NCBI GenBank assembly: GCA_024811115.1 | Contig: JAKOGH010001195.1 | Location: 682,001 to 746,000 of the forward strand | Source of the DNA: Terana coerulea | Taxonomy: Eukaryota > Basidiomycota > Agaricomycetes > Polyporales > Phanerochaetaceae | Reading direction: 5' to 3' | DNA length: 64,000 nt | Shown here: in pieces, positions 49,801-59,632 of the stretch | Layout of the letters: every line of letters begins with the position of its first letter | Position numbering within the stretch: the first letter of the stretch is position 1 | The notes under the pieces: generated by a model | What the model saw: only the letters and a program-made list of their open reading frames with translations | Told to the model about the DNA's origin: nothing | Databases searched by the model: none | Made by a program: the position numbers and the translations under genes

Positions 49801-51755
49801 GCGATACCGTCAGCGACAAGCCTTCCCGGGAGGACCACACGATCCGTCGAGTTTTCGAGCTGACGCACACCGGCTATCCCGATGCTCCTCCCAGAATCGT
49901 CACCCAGCTCCAATATCTTGAGTGGCCCGACTTGGATGTCCCCAAGAATGCTCGTGGGCTGCTTGAGCTCATGTCAGAGGTCAACGACACCGTCGCCAAG
50001 ACCAAGCTCGCGGGCGAGAGACGCTGGGGCGAAGGTCCCTTGAGGCGCAGCGCCGCCGATGGGACTAACATAACACCTCCCGGATTCCGAGATGAGGTTG
50101 CCAAGAGTCTTCGTCAGACCACGCCCACCTACGGCGACGAGGAGGATGTCATTGACCCCAAGACCGGCATAGCCGTCCGCGCGCTCAGTAACCCTCCTGT
50201 GTTGTTGCACTGCTCTGCGGGTGTGGGCAGGACCGGTGGATACATCGCTGTCGACGCTATCCTAGACGGCATGCGCAGGGAGCTACGGAAGAAGAAAGGC
50301 GTCAATGCGAAGATTGCCTCAGCCTCCGACAGCGTCGCCTCCCTTGTAAGTCCAGATGACTCGGGCAACGAGTCCCCCATGGATGTGGACGTGAAATCTG
50401 GCACTAGCCCGCCGACGCGCCTCATCTCTGGACCCTACTCTACGAGCAGCGCACCACGACCCACCGTAGCTTTTGCGGACGCACCTACCCGTAGCAAGTC
50501 GGTGGCTATGGACGTCGACTCCGCCCTTTCCATCGTGCCTGCTCTTGCGCCGCGCGGGAGCGTACTGCAGGCTTCGCCAGACCTCTTCAGCGAAGTGAGG
50601 CGAGCTCACCTTAATCGGATAACCTCGCCCAGCACCGCTCTTCCCTCTGCGATGTTGTCACATAGAACCCGCGCCCCTCACACCTCGTCCTCAGTTACCG
50701 ACAGTATGAGAACCGACAGTATGAGATCCTCGGGATGGTTATCAGGTACCACAGCCACAACGGCGGCTCTCGCTGCCAAAGCGTCGAGCCCTCCGTCAAG
50801 CATCGGTGGTAGCAGTTTTAGCCTGACATCTGCCATCCAGGCCGCCGGTCTTGGTGATGACTATGACCTTGAACAGTCTGGTAAGTGCACTCCCTCACCT
50901 ACCGTCCTCGGACGTAAAAGCTGGAACGATGAGGCCGACCATGTTTTTGCCACAGGTGCTACGTCAAAGGCCGGCGAGCGAGGGAGTCGGCTTGACTCGT
51001 GGCGCTCTGGGGTGCACGACAGCCATATGCACCATACAACGGATGCGCACCCGAACATACAACGTCTCGAGACCGACAGTGCCAACGCGGGATCGAGAAC
51101 GATGGCGTTCGATTACCAGGCGCCGCGGCCGTTGCACGACGACCGCTCTCCGCCGCCGCTATCGACGTACGACGACCCCATCCAGCGGGTGATCGATGAC
51201 ATGCGTGAGCAGCGGATGAGCCTGTGCCAGAGTCTGCGGCAGTATGTCTTCGTCCATATGGCGGTGATTGAGGGCGCATTGATGATAGTGGACGAGGAGA
51301 AGGAGAGGAAGAGAGAGGACCTGCTGGCGGCAGAGAAAGAGGGTGGGTCGCCGGATAGCGGCACGGACTCGCGGAACACATCGCCGGAGGTGGCAGAGCT
51401 CCAGGCCCCGCAGCCGCACGTTGCCCTCGCAGGCAGACGGCAATCGTTTGGCGTGGGCCTCGACAAGGCGAAGGTCCGCATGGCTGCCGCGCAGGAACTC
51501 GCCCCGCGTCCCGCGAGCAGCTCGGACATCCTCATAAACGACCACGCCTTCTCGCCCTCGCCCGTGCAGGCGTCGCCGCGCTCGAAGCGGCAGGCGAGTC
51601 CGCCCGAGCTCGTCCAGATCGACCACAACGGTGAGACGCGGCTGATGAAGCGGCCCAGCATCAAGCGGAAGCAGCACTTGTCGGGTGCGGAGGACGGCGA
51701 CCTGCAGCTCGATTCCATGCTTCTGTCCTCGCCTCCGCCGCCCGATCGTCGCTGA
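46887..51755 (+). CDS. Rhodanese plus protein tyrosine phosphatase (Pyp/PTP2-type)
   Basis: Fungal MAP-kinase phosphatases of this build combine an inactive rhodanese module, which docks the kinase, with a classical tyrosine phosphatase domain. The 5' end is uncertain; coding sequence is clear from about 46887 (after TTTTTCACAG) with GPTTTIENITTEGVDAF. Rhodanese part: LLVIDIRPHNAYAIGRLPGA, VSKIVVYDADSG, NVLGLLRKLRKEGF. Then ELPFDWLRTIAA and a serine-rich linker. PTP part: RNIWPFEHARVRLRKH, DDDYMNASYVQPLGTTKRYI, ATQGPLPSTFDDFW, WQENIHVIVMLTREV, LQYLEWPDLDVPKN and the signature LLHCSAGVGRTGGYIAVD (HC..G..RTG). A long serine-rich insertion precedes LRQYVFVHMAVIEGALMIV. Single-base breaks near 47731 and 49646, and an unclear join near 47870, interrupt the frame. 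Confidence 0.88.
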
Positions 51756-52955
51756 ACGTCCCGGACGAACGCTCGCATGCACCTTCCGAACATGAAACCC
51801 TACATTCGCGCTGCTCTCATCATACTCAGCAAAGCACATTCATCTCGCTCTGTACGTCGTGGCGCTCTTCGGCCTCGTACTCCTGCATATATTGTTTCCT
51901 TATAACGGTGGACTGGTATAATGGTCTATTTCTGTCTTATGTAACGTATCTTGGAAGTGTCTGACGTGGTTCCTGTCTCCGTAGTCTCTCTTGCATCTCC
52001 TATAGCTGTGGGCATCGTACCCCACTCGCCAGCGGGTCCGGGTACCTGCTCTCCCATCATGATTTAGTCGGGCATACATACACTACATACATCTCCATCG
52101 ATATCCTCATTAGCTCCTATGCATCGACTCATCTCTGTAGCCTGCAATCATCATCATAGCATTGTGCAATATATTGCTCGTTATTCATTGCCCCCGGAGT
52201 CGTGCGCGGCGTGAAGTTGAAGCTTGAAGCTTGAAGGCCGACATGCGTGGTCGAGCAGGCGGCAGATGGGACCTGGACCGGTGAGTCGGTGCGAGGTCGA
52301 TTTCGGGAAGTCTGTGCGGAGGCGATTAGCGTCGATTGAGCAGGCATCTATGTGTGCCGCCTCTTCTGACCTGTGCTCAGGCCGTTACGGGTTCTCGAGC
52401 GGGCCAGCCAGTTTATTACCAGGCCAGGCACGCATTTCCCAGTACGAAGTACTTATCTCCGCCGGCGAATTACAAGAAGCTCGAAGCGCTTGCGAACCAT
52501 TCTGTCTCTAGCTTCTAACTGGGAATTTATTCAAAGAATTCCGCAATATTGTATGTGCCTGGCGAATGCCTCTGTGGTACTAGCTCATGGCCCTAGTTCT
52601 TGAGTTTCACTTCCGAAGTGCGCCCTGGGTTATATCATACCGAAGTAGAAAAGCATATTCAGCACCTAAAAACTGAGTATACGCTGCATAATTTAACTTA
52701 GAAAATTGTGAAGCAGATGTGCGTGGACTGCCAGGACCTTATTTGTGTATTTGCGTTTGAGGAGAGACATAGGCAAGACTTGGGGTCCTCACTGATGGCG
52801 CATCAACGCCACGAAGAAGGTTGGTTTACCGGTGCCAGGGGCCCGCACAACTCGCCTCTGAACCACTTTCATCTTCGCTTTCGGTGAGTCTGGTATTCCG
52901 CTGCACGGTAAAAGACCACTCTAAGAGCGTCCTGCTAGCTCACCCAATCACCGCA
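51756..52955. other. Intergenic, no gene seen
   Basis: 1.2 kb. A doubled AAGCTTG motif at 52220-52236 matches the one at 21686-21702. A splice-like 5' leader may start near 52820. Confidence 0.4.
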
Positions 52956-54127
52956 ATGTCGGACATGACGGACTTTTGTGTACTCTCGGAGGCAAGCGGC
53001 TCACTGGCGACTCCTACACGGCACGCGAAGCTCTACTTGCCCGCAGGCGACCTCGTCCTTTCCGCCCGGAAGCAGGACACGGACGACGTCGTGGTCATGC
53101 GCGTTCACAAGGTCATGCTCGCTCGCTACTCTAGCGTCTTTTCTGGAATGCTGTCTCTGCCGGCGAAGCCAGGAGGAAACGAGATGTACGACGGCGTGCC
53201 TCTTGTTCGGATGTTCGACGACGCGGAGGACCTTGGGGTTGTTCTGGAGGCTTTGTACTGGCCCGAGTGCGTTGACATGCTCTGTTTGGCTTGCGACTAC
53301 GGCGGTACTGATGGGTTTGCATCGTGTGGTTGTGCAGGTCGTTCCCTCTCACGCGGGCGGGCCCAGAGGATCTAGCGATGGTCCGACGCGTGCTTTCCTT
53401 GGCACAGAAATACCAGATCGACTCTGTACGGTCCCGGGTTGTCAGTCGTCTCGAAGCCGACTGGCCCCAGTCTCTGGAAGAATGGTTCAGTTTCTGCTTC
53501 GACGTACAACGAAAGACAACATCCAAGAAATATCCTGGGCATCTAAAAGACGAAGACGAAGACATCTCTTTTCCTGAACCTGCTGCAGCTATCCGCTTGG
53601 CAACGGACTTCGACATCCCGTCTATCCTCCCGGCGGCTTACTACCGACTTGCGATCACTGAAATTCGCTTCGAGGGCAGTCAAACTGAGCAGTCCGGGGA
53701 CGAAGATCTTACGCCAACAAACTGGTACCTTCTTGAGTCAATCGATTGGATGCGCTACTCTAGAGGCAAGGGTGAGCTACAAGCAAGATATGACAGTATC
53801 ACTGAAGTGTACAAGGATCTCTCCGACGGCGTTGGCTACAATTCTCGTGGAACCTGCGGAAACTTTGTCTGTGAAGAAGCCAGGGAGGAGTCACACCTCT
53901 GGCGCGAGAAACGCGACGGATACTCTATGAACCACGCTCGACAACCGGACATTCTTGCTGTCATATTCGACCTCCTGGAGACGAACGGGGACGTCGGCGA
54001 TTACTCCTGTCCTGCGTGCGCGTCGAAGCTGGGGGACAAGCTGCGTGGTCTTATGCACGAGATATGGGACGACTTGCCGGAGATGTTTGGGCTTCCCTCC
54101 GTATCTGCTGCAGACTCTGACGCTTGA
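52956..54127 (+). CDS. BTB/POZ domain protein, copy 2 (intact)
   Basis: The ATG at 52956 leads to AKLYLPAGDLVLSARKQDTD, MRVHKVMLARYSSVFSGMLS and EDLGVVLEALYWPE, the BTB fold. One intron (GTGCGT near 53269 to TTGTGCAG near 53338) joins to FPLTRAGPEDLAMVRRVLSL, QKYQIDSVRSRVVSRLEADW and FPEPAAAIRLATDFDIPSIL. The C-terminal half has NWYLLESIDWMRYSRGKGEL, paired cysteines (CGNFVC, CPACASKLGD) and a helix HEIWDDLPEMFGLP. About 367 residues, no frame breaks. Same family as 21849, 54578 and 56648; it serves as the reference for the damaged copies. Confidence 0.88.
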
Positions 54128-54577
54128 GCAAGTGGTGAAATGTATTCAGCACTTGTGGAAATGACATTACGATCGTTCCAAGCTGCACTTCGGCCTGGTT
54201 CTGTGAAGAGAGACTCACCTTCCTACGAGGGTCACGATCCTCCGCACGGGCGATGGCGCCTCAGTATACCAATCGGTATTTTGCAAAAAATTCACTTCAA
54301 GTTTTTCTTGACTATAAGTTATCTTTCCACGTGCGGCCGGTAACCAGGTCTTGTGGTAATACACTGGGTTTATCTCGACGGTGCCGAGGATTGGCGTCCG
54401 CACTGATGGCGCATCAACGCCACAAAGGTGCGGGATCGTGCGAATTATGGGCCACGCAATTTTCTTCTGAACAACCACCATCTCCCACTTCGGTGAGTCC
54501 GACTCCTGAAATGCATAGATTTTGGTGATTAAGATTTCCCCTCATCCTCTTCACCAGTGCCCTACCATTCGTTTACG
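54128..54577. other. Spacer between tandem BTB genes
   Basis: 450 bp. A leader-like segment near 54400-54500 (GCGCATCAACGCCACAAAGG) matches one upstream of copy 2 at about 52799, so the duplication included the 5' flank. A further GATGGCGCATCAA occurs near 56218, upstream of copy 4. Confidence 0.5.
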
Positions 54578-55218
54578 ATGAGCTCTCGTACACACTCAGG
54601 AGAAGACGACCCCGACAACGCACCTGTTCGACATGCGAGACTCTACCTTCCCGATGGCGACCTCGTGCTTTCCGCCAAGAAGGCGCACAGCGATGCGCTC
54701 ATATACATGCGTGTTCACAAGTTCATGCTTTCGCATCATTCTCCCGTCTTCGCGGGGATGTTCTCCTTGCCCGCGAATCCCGGGGTCAATGAGATGTACG
54801 ACGGCGTGCCCCTCGTGCACATGCCAGACGGTGCAGAAGATCTAGCTGTTCTCATAGAAGCCCTTTACTGGCCTGAGTATGTGGAATTTTCTGGGCCGCA
54901 CGTTTTGCGCGCATCCATGTGCTTACTACGGTTGCACAGATCGCTTCCTCTGAAGCGGTTTGACCAGTCGGTCCCGCAGAAAGTCAAAGGCGCTCTCGCT
55001 ATTGCAACTAAATATCAGATCGACTCTGCGCGAAGTCGCATTATCAGCCACCTTGAGGCGGACTGGCCGAACCCCCTTGAGGAGTGGTATCGATTCCGCG
55101 CGGACTTCCAGCGCAAGGCCGAGTTTGCTCAAAAATTTGGACAAAGCATGGAGGACATGGAGGAAGCAGAGGTGTACTTTCCCGAACCAGCCATCGCTAT
55201 TCGTCTTGCCACAGAGTA

Positions 55219-55419
55219 TGTCGGAAAAACCAAATCACCGTCTTGACGCCTTGTGATGTCTCACAGAGCACGGTTTTTCTAACAACCCCACAGGAGGCCC
55301 TCATGAGGCTCTCATGAGACGCTGTGATGCGTTTTTAGGCGCCTGTGAGGCTAATTTGAGGTATCTGGGAGGCGCTTGTGAGGCGTCTTTCTCATGAGAC
55401 CATCTGGGGATTTCCGACA
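55219..55419. mobile_element. 201-bp TA-flanked MITE in BTB copy 3
   Basis: Inserted within the codons for EYD of BTB copy 3. Ends are inverted repeats TGTCGGAAA / TTTCCGACA, flanked by TA on both sides. Removing the element and one TA restores the coding frame exactly, which dates the insertion after the gene was functional. The interior carries repeated GAGGC and CTCATGAG words in both orientations. A TA target with short inverted repeats fits a Tc1/mariner-type element. Confidence 0.8.
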
Positions 55420-55454
55420 TATGACATTCCACCGATTCTTCCGGCTGCATACTA

Positions 55455-55557
55455 GACAATATTTACAGCCGGCGCCTACGAGTTAGACTTGAGTTGGAGC
55501 ATCAACCTACAGAGGCACCGCACCTGCTCCACCCAGTTCACCATCTCAAATATTGTC
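55455..55557. mobile_element. 103-bp TA-flanked MITE in BTB copy 3
   Basis: Inverted ends GACAATATTT / AAATATTGTC flanked by TA. It interrupts the conserved ILPAAYYRLA motif only 35 bp after the first insertion. Removing it with one TA keeps the frame but leaves one extra tyrosine codon relative to copy 2, so the true target duplication could differ. The termini are unlike those of the first element. Confidence 0.65.
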
Positions 55558-56647
55558 TACTACCGTCTCGCTATCGCAGACCTGGAGCTCGGTGACTGGG
55601 AAGAGTTCACGGAGTCCTGGAAGGCTGACCAGATGTCTGCCAGCTGGCGAACTTTAGAGGCAATTGACTGGTTGCGCTATAGTCGCGGCAAAGATGTGCT
55701 CTATGCCAAATGCGACAATGTTGTGGACATTTACTGGAAATTTAGTATTGACAGGCCTAATCTCTGCAAGTCTCCAGGATGCAAGCCAGCCAGGGAAAGG
55801 CTCTACGAAGCGCAATTTAAAGAATTCTCGACGCCAATTTGCTTAGCAACCCAACATTCTTGACAGGCTATTTGCCGTCCTCAAGGAAGAACGTCAACCA
55901 GACAAAGAGATCTGTAGGGCATGTTGTTCGCATCTAAAGCATACTCTGAAGGATCTTCTGCATAAAATATGGGAGGAGTTGCCCCAAATGTTCTGACTTC
56001 CCCCAATTCCTGCCGGTCCGGAAGGTTCGGACTAGAACAGGGAACGATATTATTATTAGGGCGGTGTTACTATTACAATAGGGCTACAGCATGATTTTTC
56101 ATTTGCACCATAAATGAATGTTGTACTTTATGACATGCATTTGCCTTGCAGTCCCTTCAGCTGTACGCATGCTCAACACACCACCAGCCTTTCCATAGTG
56201 GCAGGGTGTCGACTTGATGGCGCATCAATATTCAAAGCTAGTCGGATCAGATTATATACAAGGTTCGGATCGACTGTCATCCAACCTTTGCTCGTATATT
56301 GTCGGCAACGGAGACTAGGATCAGATGCCGGCCGGCCACTGAGATGGCACTCTGCCAATATAGCACGGCTCTCAAGCGACTTTCACTACCAACTACCAAG
56401 TCAAACATCCAGCCATCGCACAGCAGTTCTAAGACTAGGTGTTTGCTTCTAATAGCATATTGGCGTAACTGTTGTAATATCATCAAGATTTTTGTCTATT
56501 GTAAGTCGGCCTGGCCCGGTATTTCTCCTTCGCACAAGCATGACCGCATACATCCACTATAGGCACTACGTATCAAACTGTTACCCTTGGGCCATATCAC
56601 CCGCTGGCGCTAACTTTTAACGAAACCATGCAACACAAGCTGAAGTC

Positions 56648-57064
56648 ATGGAGGAAATGACACTGAAAGCCGCAATACTTCACTATAGCTTATATTACCC
56701 CAATGGCGACATAATCCTCTCTGCCGTTGATCCATCTCAGTCGACAATACTCTTACGCGTTCACAAAGCCATCTTGTCGCACTACTCTGTCATAATTAAA
56801 GACATGTTCTCACTTCCCTCGACTCCATCAGCAAACAATATACAAAGACGGTGTGCCTGTCGTACGCATGCCGGATAATACAGACAATCTTGTCTCACTT
56901 ATTGAGACAGTCTATAACACCAAGTACACTTGTTTGCAAAGGGGAAAGGGAAATAACTCATGTATTAGATCACTTAAATAAAGCTGGTGTGATAGCGACT
57001 GGTTCAAACGCATACGAGGCACCCCTCTCACTTGCTGTCAAATATAAAGTCGAGAGTACTGTAC
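56648..57064 (+). pseudogene. BTB/POZ protein, copy 4, fragment
   Basis: From the ATG at 56648: YYPNGDIILSAVDPSQ, LLRVHKAILSHYSVIIKDMF. One base out of frame follows YKDGVPVVRMPDNTDNLVSL and IETVYNTKYT; further on APLSLAVKYKVES. Similarity to the BTB family ends at about 57064, where unrelated sequence begins. Start of the family is intact, the 3' two thirds are gone. Confidence 0.7.
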
Positions 57065-58298
57065 TTTTTCGACCACTCCGGATGTCACGTGTCTATCACA
57101 AAACTCTAATACTCACTTGCTAGGAATGCTTTGAGGGGTTGGGGAGAGCAGGGGACTTTGAGTAAAGCGAGTAGAGGAGATATGAATCAACGATGTTGTT
57201 GAGTCTGGGGTGTTAGCCCTCAGACCAGCCTCTTTATATACATGTGTAGAGGGACCCCAGACACTATCTAAGACCTCCAATACCATGTGCTAACTGATAC
57301 AGTCAGGTGATCCATGACTAAGGCTCTAGAGCATACTGCCGCTCTAACTCCCTTATCAGATCAGACCTAGCTATCATGCTAACATCAACACTATCTAGAT
57401 GTTCTAATCTAGCTACTGTACACTACCAGTACACGATGTCATAGTCTAGAACGAATCCAGAACTGAGTCCATGATCCTATGTCCGTATGAGGCATATCCC
57501 TGATAACCATGCGTCCGTCGCATGGCCAACTGATCAGCATCTTGTAACGCTGTTGTGACGACTGGGTAACGTGTCCCGTGACTTGATGTTACACTCTAAG
57601 CGCTGTAGACTAGCGCTGAGGGAAATTTATGACAGTTACAAGCCTGTGCACGCGTAGAAGTCTCGGGTTCAATCCGCGGTGTTGCAAAAATAATTGTAAG
57701 GTTTATTTAGTGAAGTGGTTTGTGGTCTCTTACATGTTAACAGTAGTTACTTATATTAGTTACCCGCAAGGCAGTCGTCCCGTTGTCGAGCACAGTGTGC
57801 GAGACAGTAGGGCGCGACAGTTTTACATATATCTTGATATAAGCCTGATCATACCTTACTAGATTGGCTCTGGTGATTTGGCCTGTTCAGACATAATTAG
57901 GCTGAGCAGGCGTGGTCAGGCTGATCAGGCTGATCAGCCCATATGAGGAATTTCTGAGCCATATCAGACGCTTGGGCGCCTCCTTGCCATGCCAGGCCTG
58001 AGACGGCATGCTACGGCCTGATATGGATTCTGCGCCCTTTCTGACAGACTCTGTAGCATTTCCAGTATGATCAGCACCCTCCTTTGCTCCGCTCCTTAAT
58101 ATCAATGTAGTCCTATCAAGTACACAGTGCCTCGATATCGTATAGTATAGCCCATGATAGGATACGTACGTTCGAGAGACTGCAGCAGCAAATCTAGGAG
58201 CCCCTTGCGAAGGAGAAGTGTTAGAGAGCGAGATATATATGATTACAAGATTCCGATAGCATGATACAGTCCATGACAGAATAAAGGCGATAAAGGAT
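57065..58298. other. Gene-free accessory stretch; possible LTR and repeats
   Basis: From 57090 (TGTCTATCACAAAAC) to 57593 (GATGTTACA) the sequence could be a solitary LTR read on the minus strand: TG...CA ends and a TATATAAAGAGG box at about 57230-57242. No 5-bp target duplication was found. At 57645-57690 CGGGTTCAATCCGCGG resembles a tRNA B box. At 57897-57940 GGCTGATCA-type words repeat. No coding region supported. Confidence 0.35.
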
Positions 58299-58936
58299 CT
58301 ACATCCGCAGCTTCTTCTCCATATCTGCATGGATATCCATCGGCTGGGTCATCTGCGCAGCTACAGGCGGGTAAGTTGGTGAATAGTAGCGTGCACCAAG
58401 CAACCATAGTGCTTACCAGACATCATAAAGTCTGCCGGTGTGATGGTCTCGTCTCGCCCCATGAGGATATCCATGTGAATATTCGCCGTGCGGTATACGG
58501 GCATATGAGGGTTCTGCAGCGGGGTGTCAGCAGCGGAGACAGTCCATCTTGCAGACCACTCACGTATCCAACAATCTTCCTCTCCATAAGCTGGCGCATG
58601 GGCATGTGTACGCCGTACACATTACGCTGCATGTTCAGCTTGAGGTTGTCTTGGGTTGCCTCCCACTAGTGGACCACAGCATTCGTTAGTGGGCTCGCAT
58701 AGGCGAGGAACACGGCCACGTACGTTCTCCAGACGGTCCTTTACTGTGCTGAAGATCTGAGACTCAGCAGCAAGGCTGCGTGGCCCATGTCTGAGCGTGT
58801 CGTGGAGACCAAAGGTGTTTGTCGTGTCCTGGACTGTGGCTGACTTGGGGGCACTGGAGGGGACGATGCGGAGAGAGGGATCCTGCAGACGTATTTTGGT
58901 TAGACAGATGCAACACCGCGAGCTCAAGCTTACCAT
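58299..58936 (-). CDS. UMP1: Proteasome maturation factor UMP1/POMP
   Basis: Chaperone that assists 20S proteasome half-mer joining and is then degraded. A one-codon first exon (ATG at 58934-58936, followed by GTAAGC) is joined to DPSLRIVPSSAPKSATVQDT and FGLHDTLRHGPRSLAAESQI, KDRLEN. Next WEATQDNLKLNMQRNVYGVH and MPMRQLMERKIVGY (the POMP core), then NPHMPVYRTANIHMDILMGR, DETITPADFM and a last exon QMTQPMDIHADMEKKLRM, stop at 58299. About 145 residues, the usual size. Four introns, all GT-AG, no frame breaks. Confidence 0.93.
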
Positions 58937-59092
58937 GTGGAAAGTCTTGAAGTATGGGTGAAGAGGAGCGTGTGTTCGTAGTGGTAATGGTCAGACCACG
59001 GAGAGAGCTTGGCGGTGTAACGCGACGCGTCAGTACGTCTTGATGCGTGCTTGCTTTACAACCTACTAAGAAATATTACTCGGAGGCATATG

Positions 59093-59182
59093 TGCCCCAT
59101 GGCTGAGTTGGTTACAGCGTCCGACTGTTACGTTTACGTAATGCACATCGGAAGGTCGTGAGTTCGAGCCTCACTGGGGCAG
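59093..59182 (+). tRNA. tRNA-Asn (anticodon GTT) with a 16-nt intron
   Basis: Folds completely: acceptor TGCCCCA / TGGGGCA, D stem GCTG / CAGC, anticodon stem TCCGA / TCGGA, T stem GTGAG / CTCAC around TTCGAGC, discriminator G. The anticodon GTT is at 59127-59129. The 16-nt intron (59131-59146) follows position 37, the canonical site. Internal A box TGGCTGAGTTGG and B box AGTTCGAGCC are present, and a T7 terminator starts at 59183. Confidence 0.95.
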
Positions 59183-59189
59183 TTTTTTT
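59183..59189 (+). terminator. Pol III terminator of tRNA-Asn
   Basis: Seven T residues directly follow the discriminator base. Confidence 0.85.
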
Positions 59190-59632
59190 GTCAGTTTACC
59201 TTTGACACACTGCTCAGTACCTTCTACCTGCTCAGTGCACAGTTGTCTCAGAGACTCAGACTCTACTGGTCTTAAACTACATATTTTGTGGAAAAGGTGG
59301 AGTAAATGGTTAGAGCCCCAACTTCACTCGAGATGTGTCATAAACCTTACGAAGGTAAAGGCAGAATTCAGCATTCGCTTCACGCAGCGTCGAGCCATTT
59401 TCAGGAGGTCGAGTTGTAGATATCCCCTTCATCTTTCAAGTTTCCAGTTTGCACAGTTGTAGCACTGTAGTGTATGTTCGATGCGCGTAGCAACCTCTCA
59501 CATGCGTAAAATATCCTAATTACATCGGCGTTACAGTACGCAAGATTATACCACAGCCGTTAAGACTACCTGGGCGCATTCAAAGCCTTATCGCATTACA
59601 TATTCGGCGAGCGACGACCACGTTATCTTTCC
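59190..59632. other. Intergenic, no gene seen
   Basis: No feature supported downstream of the tRNA terminator. Confidence 0.45.

Larger units (their letters stand above)
54578..55996 (+). pseudogene. BTB/POZ protein, copy 3, split by two small insertions
   Basis: The ATG at 54578 gives HARLYLPDGDLVLSAKKAHS, RVHKFMLSHHSPVFAGMFSL and EDLAVLIEALYWPE; after an intron, KYQIDSARSRIISHLEADW and FPEPAIAIRLATEY. There a 201-bp TA-flanked insertion (55219-55419) brings a stop codon. Coding similarity resumes with DIPPILPAAY, is broken again by a 103-bp insertion (55455-55557), and resumes with YRLAIADLELGDWEEF, LEAIDWLRYSRGKDVLY. A further frame change precedes QPNILDRLFAVLKEE and HKIWEELPQMF, stop about 55996. 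Translation as it stands would end at 229 residues or fewer, keeping only the BTB half. Confidence 0.8.

Noticed and set aside
51113..51839. 226-codon antisense frames at the end of the phosphatase gene
   Set aside because: They mirror the serine/proline-rich tail of the plus-strand gene and have no motif of their own.
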